Source: Verrucomicrobiota bacterium (lineage in GTDB: Bacteria > Verrucomicrobiota > Verrucomicrobiia > Limisphaerales > J093). Taken from it: a DNA stretch of 25,437 nucleotides. The translations under genes and the position numbers were made by a program. The stretch covers positions 1 through 25,437 of the forward strand of contig JARYMD010000007.1 of assembly GCA_029907285.1 (NCBI GenBank), read 5' to 3'. Of this stretch, positions 22,001 through 25,437 are shown one piece after another. The notes beneath the pieces were generated by a model. It made no database searches. It was not told the origin of the DNA and was given only the letters and a program-made list of their open reading frames with translations. The first letter of the stretch is position 1. Each line of letters opens with the position of its first letter.

Positions 22001-23575
22001 TTAATGTCTGAAATGCCGTTCGCCCGTGAAGACCATGGCCATGCCGCGATCGTTTGCTGCTGCTATCACCTCGTTGTCTCGCACTGAACCACCCGGTTGA
22101 ATTGCAGCAGTCGCTCCAGCGTCGGCCGCCGCGAGGAGTCCATCGGGGAATGGGAAGAACGCATCGCTGCAAACTGCGCTGCCCTTTAGAGACAGACCGG
22201 CTTCCTCGGCCTTGCGAACGGCTATGCGACTGGCGTCAATCCGGCTCATTTGTCCCGCGCCTATGCCGAGGGTACGATCGACCTGCGCATAGACTATTGC
22301 GTTTGATTTCACGTGTTTCACAATGCGCCAACCGAACAACATGGCCTGCCACTCTTGTTCTGTCGGCTGGCGTATTGTCACCACACGCACTTCCTCGCGG
22401 CGGACAGTGCGCCGGTCCGACTGCTGCCAGAGAAAAGATTCTGCACCCACACTTCGTATTTCCCAATGCTGTGGACTCGAAGCCGGGCGTCGGCGAACTT
22501 CGACGAGGCGAAGGCTCTTTTTTCTTTCGAGGATGGCCAACGCTTCCGGAGTGAATGCAGGCGCAACGATCACCTCGCTGAAAATATCCGCAATCGCCTT
22601 TGCGCATTCTCCGTCAAGTGGACGGTTAACACCGATTATTCCGCCGAACGGAGCTTGGCGGTCGGTCACAAACGCTTTCTCCCATGCTTCAGCGAGCGTT
22701 TCACCCAGGCCAACGCCGCATGGATTTGTGTGTTTCAGGATCGCCAGTGTTGGCCTGTCGTCAGCAAATTCCTCGAGGAGCGCCGCTGCGGCGGTGAGAT
22801 CGAGAATGTTGTTGTAGGACAGCTCTTTGCCTTTCAACTGGCGGTAGTAATCCTTGAACTTTCCATACAGAGCCGCCGCTTGATGCGGATTCTCGCCGTA
22901 TCGGAGCGGCTGAGCCAGCTCTGCATCCAGGACAAGTTTCGCCGGCCATGCGTGGGATTCACCTGCTGTCTGAGTTTCGCCCGCGGCGCAAACGCCGGAG
23001 AGATACTTGCTGATTGCGGCGTCATAGGCGGCAGTGCGTGCAAACGCCTTTGCAGCCAGCCGCCTCCGCAGCGCCAGCGATGTGGTCCCTGTTGCAAGGA
23101 TTTCGTCCGCAACCGCGGCGTAGTCTGCGGGGTCTGTGACAACTGTCACGTGTTCATGGTTCTTGGAAGCGCTCCGAATCATGGACGGACCGCCGATGTC
23201 AATGTTTTTGATCGCTTCGCCCAAGGTTGTGCCGGGACGCGCCACCGTGGCTTCGAACGGGTACAAATTGACAACGACCATGTCGATCGGGACTATGCCA
23301 TGGCGCTTGGCAGCCGCTTCGTGTTCAGGATTGCCACGCAGGTAAAGCAACCCCCCATGCACTTTCGGGTGCAGTGTCTTTACTCTGCCATCCAACATTT
23401 CAGGCCAGCCGGTGAACTCGCTCAATTCGATCACCGCAATGCCCGCTTCTCGCAATGCCCGTGCTGTTCCGCCGGTGCTCAAAAGTTCGATCCCGGCTTG
23501 TTGCAGAATCTTGGCAAACGGAACCAGACCTGTTTTGTCAAAAACCGAGAGAATTGCTCGCTTCATCTTTGCCAT
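22001..23575 (-). CDS. purH: Bifunctional AICAR formyltransferase / IMP cyclohydrolase
   Basis: It catalyses the last two steps of IMP synthesis: formylation of AICAR using 10-formyl-THF, then ring closure. The protein is 524 residues from ATG 23575 (MAKMKRAILSVFDKTG), the usual length. A CAGG lies six bases upstream. An in-frame GTG at 23602 would add nine residues that the family lacks. The N-terminal cyclohydrolase/MGS-like part has LLSTGGTARALREAGI, DGRVKTLHPKVHGGLL and NIDIGGPSMIRSASKNHEHV. The transformylase part has LRYGENPHQAAALYG, SYNNILDLTAAAALL, ILKHTNPCGVG, FGGIIGVNRPLD and the C-terminal GAGQMSRIDASRIA, SDAFFPFPDGL and AAIQPGGSVRDNEVIAAAN. It is convergent with the FHA gene (73-bp gap with no clear terminator) and downstream of tRNA-Leu. 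Confidence 0.97.
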   Translation of the reverse strand: MAKMKRAILSVFDKTGLVPFAKILQQAGIELLSTGGTARALREAGIAVIELSEFTGWPEMLDGRVKTLHPKVHGGLLYLRGNPEHEAAAKRHGIVPIDMVVVNLYPFEATVARPGTTLGEAIKNIDIGGPSMIRSASKNHEHVTVVTDPADYAAVADEILATGTTSLALRRRLAAKAFARTAAYDAAISKYLSGVCAAGETQTAGESHAWPAKLVLDAELAQPLRYGENPHQAAALYGKFKDYYRQLKGKELSYNNILDLTAAAALLEEFADDRPTLAILKHTNPCGVGLGETLAEAWEKAFVTDRQAPFGGIIGVNRPLDGECAKAIADIFSEVIVAPAFTPEALAILERKKSLRLVEVRRRPASSPQHWEIRSVGAESFLWQQSDRRTVRREEVRVVTIRQPTEQEWQAMLFGWRIVKHVKSNAIVYAQVDRTLGIGAGQMSRIDASRIAVRKAEEAGLSLKGSAVCSDAFFPFPDGLLAAADAGATAAIQPGGSVRDNEVIAAANDRGMAMVFTGERHFRH

Positions 23576-23735
23576 AACCTGTCGCCGGCAAGGTTCACGC
23601 ACTCAACCGGGCGCCGTCAACAGCCAAATCGAAACTTCGAGCCCGGCACAGAGAAGGCCGGCCATAACAAGCATTTGAACCTTGGGGAAAGGTCGTTCGG
23701 TCAAAGTGACCCCAGTATCTGCAAGGAAAAAAATC

Positions 23736-23822
23736 TGGTGCCGGCGGAGGGGGTCGAACCCACATGCCCTTTCGGGCACCAGATTTTGAGTCTAGCGCGT
23801 CTGCCAATTCCGCCACGCCGGC
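23736..23822 (-). tRNA. tRNA-Leu (anticodon CAA)
   Basis: This is an 87-nt class II tRNA with encoded CCA. The acceptor stem GCCGGCG/CGCCGGC is perfect. The anticodon stem CTAGA/TCTGG carries the loop CTCAAAA, giving anticodon CAA (codon UUG). The long variable arm TGCCC-GAAA-GGGCA is typical of Leu. The T loop is TTCGACC, and its stem has one T-T mismatch at the second pair. A run of seven T on the minus strand (23733-23727) follows the CCA and probably ends transcription. Confidence 0.96.
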
Positions 23823-24166
23823 ACCTGAGGTCATGCGGTCTGCGTAACACTTCCGTCAAAGGGACGTCTGCCAACCGCAACGGCTCAATATATAAACCAC
23901 ACCGCTCTGAACTGCAAGCCTGTTCCGGAGTTTCCCACGGCCGCAACGAACTCTTGTCCTGACGACGCCACAACACTGCGGCGTGTCTGCCACCCGCGCG
24001 GTAATCAGGACCAAACCGTTTGGCTGAAGCTGCACCGAGCTAAACGGAGGCAACCACCGCCTCACCCCGGGTTCAACAGGCAGGATGTTTCAAAAAGGTG
24101 CTTTCGGCGCGGAGCTCCAGAGGCCAGAATGCACCCGCGCCGCCGAGTACGCAGCGGCGCGTGCTC
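23823..24166. other. Gap between tRNA-Leu and the epimerase gene
   Basis: This 344-bp divergent region contains the tRNA promoter. Next to the epimerase start it has a hairpin with a perfect 8-bp stem (CGCGCCGC 24136-24143 / GCGGCGCG 24154-24161) and a 10-nt loop. A weaker GAGGC/GCCTC hairpin lies near 24048-24064. No gene is seen. Confidence 0.45.
23889..23917 (-). promoter_or_regulatory. Putative promoter of tRNA-Leu
   Basis: On the minus strand TTGCAG (23917-23912) is followed after exactly 17 bp by TATATA (23894-23889). The expected transcription start is about 60 nt ahead of the mature tRNA 5' end, leaving a leader for RNase P to remove. Confidence 0.5.
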
Positions 24167-25132
24167 ATGAAACAGGATCGGCACATAATGATTACAGGCG
24201 GCGCCGGATTCATCGGCTCGCATCTGACAGAGCGCCTGCTCTCCGATGGATTTCGCGTGACGGTTATCGACGATTTTTCGACTGGAAACCCGCAGAATCT
24301 CGCCGCGGTCGCCAACAATCCCCGGCTGAAGGTAATCAAATCGAAGGTCTCGTCCTGCGCCAATCTCGCAGAACTTGTTTCAGAGTGTTCTGCTGTGTTT
24401 CATCTCGCAGCGGCGGTTGGGGTTGAACTTGTATTGCGTGAGCCGATTGCCACCCTCCGGACGAACCTCAATGAAACCGAAGCGATTCTGAGTGCCGCCT
24501 GCCCGGCGCGCGTGCCCGTGCTGGTGGCGTCCACTTCAGAGGTCTATGGCAAAAGCCAGAAAGACGAATTCAGTGAGGATGACGACCTGCTGATTGGTCC
24601 ACCGACGCTTACAAGGTGGAGTTACGCATGCTCAAAACTGATGGACGAATTCCTCGCTCTTGCCTATTGGCGGGAGCGAGGCCTGCCTGTGACCATCGTT
24701 CGGATTTTCAACACAGTTGGGCCGCGTCAAACCGGACGTTATGGCATGGTGCTCCCGCGGTTCATCGCCGCTGCCAAAAGTGGCAAGCCGATTCAGGTCT
24801 ATGGTGACGGAACCCAGACGCGGTGTTTCTGTGATGTGGCTGACACCGTTGAAGCTCTCGTTCGACTGCAACGATCCCCCGAAGCAACAGGCGAGATTTT
24901 CAATGTCGGGAGCGACCACGAAATCACATTGCTCGATCTGGCTCGGAGGGTCTGCGAAGTCCTGCAATCGAGTTCAGCAATTAAGCTTGTCCCGTACGAG
25001 ATGGCGTATGGGCCGGGTTTTGAGGACATGCGCCGCCGCAAACCACGACTCGCAAAACTGGAACGCGTAACCGGATTCAGACCTGCTACACCCCTGGACG
25101 CGATCATTCGCCGTGCGGCAGCCATGATGTGA
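24167..25132 (+). CDS. NAD-dependent sugar-nucleotide epimerase/dehydratase (extended SDR)
   Basis: The protein is 321 residues from ATG 24167. The frame is open to GTG 24098, but that part is unlike the family, and the later ATG 24188, with AGGA upstream, would remove the first beta-strand. Motifs are the Rossmann TGGAGFIGSHL (10-20), VIDDFSTGNPQNL, FHLAAAVGVELV, ASTSEVYGK (122-129), the catalytic YACSK pair (Tyr153, Lys157) and RIFNTVGPRQTGRYGMVLPRFI. EIFNVGSDHEITLLDLA and the terminal TGFRPATPLDAIIRRA complete it. The pattern is closest to UDP-glucuronate decarboxylase/UDP-glucose 4-epimerase-like enzymes; exact substrate not resolvable. It could supply sugar nucleotides to the EPS machinery 3 kb away, but purH and the tRNA lie between. 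Confidence 0.92.
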   Translation: MKQDRHIMITGGAGFIGSHLTERLLSDGFRVTVIDDFSTGNPQNLAAVANNPRLKVIKSKVSSCANLAELVSECSAVFHLAAAVGVELVLREPIATLRTNLNETEAILSAACPARVPVLVASTSEVYGKSQKDEFSEDDDLLIGPPTLTRWSYACSKLMDEFLALAYWRERGLPVTIVRIFNTVGPRQTGRYGMVLPRFIAAAKSGKPIQVYGDGTQTRCFCDVADTVEALVRLQRSPEATGEIFNVGSDHEITLLDLARRVCEVLQSSSAIKLVPYEMAYGPGFEDMRRRKPRLAKLERVTGFRPATPLDAIIRRAAAMM

Positions 25133-25200
25133 AATGACCCGAACACAGCTCGAGCCTTTGAGCTGACCCCGCAGCGCCCAGTTCAATCCGTGCTTAGGCG

Positions 25201-25302
25201 GCATATTTCCCAGCCCGGCGTAGCCGGAACCAAAGCCGCTTGACCGGCAACGCCCCGGCTCTTGCGCCCCCCAGGACCCTCAACCACGCCGGGCTGGGAA
25301 TA
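25201..25302. repeat. Dispersed palindromic repeat, copy 2
   Basis: The first 34 bases are identical to 11951-11984. The right arm CGCCGGGCTGGGAATA (25287-25302) pairs with the left arm (25204-25220) over 16 bases with a single one-base bulge, a better fold than copy 1. The inner 52 bases differ between the two copies, so only the ends are conserved. Confidence 0.8.
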
Positions 25303-25318
25303 GCGCGCTGATCAAGCC

Positions 25319-25353
25319 CCCACTGCACGCGGCACTGCCGAGGATGCAGTGGG
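25319..25353. repeat. Nested hairpin in the right-end repeat cluster
   Basis: A perfect 9-bp outer stem CCCACTGCA (25319-25327) / TGCAGTGGG (25345-25353) encloses a second small stem CGGCA/TGCCG. It lies directly after the dispersed repeat and before two further palindromes, GCGC-GAA-GCGC near 25363-25373 and the terminator-like hairpin at 25381. Confidence 0.6.
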
Positions 25354-25380
25354 CGTTGTTAGGCGCGAAGCGCTTGGAGT

Positions 25381-25408
25381 GCGGCAGCTTGCTGCCGCTT
25401 TGTTTTTT
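25381..25408 (+). terminator. Terminator-like hairpin with T-rich tail
   Basis: GCGGCAGC (25381-25388) and GCTGCCGC (25391-25398) form a perfect stem with a TT spacer, followed by TTTGTTTTTT (25399-25408). It has the form of an intrinsic terminator but lies about 250 bp beyond the epimerase stop and within a repeat cluster, so it may instead be a repeat unit. After it the window ends in CGTGTCTGTCCCC, an echo of the 27-bp palindrome core. Confidence 0.5.
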
Positions 25409-25437
25409 ATGCGCGAACAACGTGTCTGTCCCCATGT

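Noticed and set aside
23736..23822. tRNA-Leu as a pseudogene because of a T-T mismatch in the T stem
   Set aside because: All other stems, the long variable arm, the anticodon loop and encoded CCA are intact, and a promoter and T-run flank it.
22313..23962. 549-codon open frame on the + strand
   Set aside because: It lies antisense to purH and across the tRNA-Leu gene; its Cys/Arg-rich translation resembles no family. It is a shadow of GC-rich coding DNA.

Overview
The window looks like a chromosomal segment of a GC-rich, Gram-negative-type bacterium. The best guess is a member of the Verrucomicrobiota (Pedosphaera/Limisphaerales-like). This rests on overall protein character (large secreted proteins, a PQQ-like propeller, a GYF-cNMP fusion, EPS genes with an outer-membrane barrel and a Wza-type lipoprotein) and on many short GC-rich palindromic intergenic repeats. 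No rRNA or other decisive marker is present, so the placement is inference.

Layout. (1) 2-11919, all + strand: the C-terminal part of an MMPL/RND-type exporter, glycerate kinase, glutamine synthetase I (glnA), a secreted CAP-domain protein, a GYF + cyclic-nucleotide-binding protein, an LTA-synthase/MdoB-like membrane sulfatase, a two-CBS-domain protein and a membrane-anchored PQQ-like beta-propeller protein. Gaps are mostly 80-190 bp, so this is a row of loosely spaced genes rather than a tight operon. (2) adk on the - strand (12064-12813), convergent with the propeller gene, with a palindromic repeat between them. (3) A 1.2 kb region without a convincing gene (12814-14003), holding two near-identical 27-bp palindromes and other repeat pieces. 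(4) valS (14004-16946), with an enlarged insert before the DVLDTW motif. (5) An exopolysaccharide (EPS) secretion cassette (17252-21927): a promoter, an outer-membrane beta-barrel, an intrinsic terminator, a Wzc-like polysaccharide co-polymerase/tyrosine autokinase with a tyrosine-packed tail, a Wza-like lipoprotein and a small FHA-like membrane protein. (6) purH and tRNA-Leu(CAA) on the - strand. (7) A sugar-nucleotide epimerase/dehydratase (24167-25132), which may feed the EPS pathway. (8) A repeat-rich intergenic end (25133-25437).

How the genes work together: the clearest functional unit is the EPS cassette. The BY-kinase would control chain length and export through phosphorylation of its tyrosine tail, the Wza-like lipoprotein and the barrel would form the outer-membrane exit, and the FHA-like protein is an unusual extra component. 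The rest is mostly housekeeping metabolism (GlnA, PurH, Adk, ValS, glycerate kinase) mixed with envelope proteins. I found no CRISPR array, intact transposase, phage genes or defence system. The most unusual material is the intergenic palindrome families and the composition of the EPS cassette.
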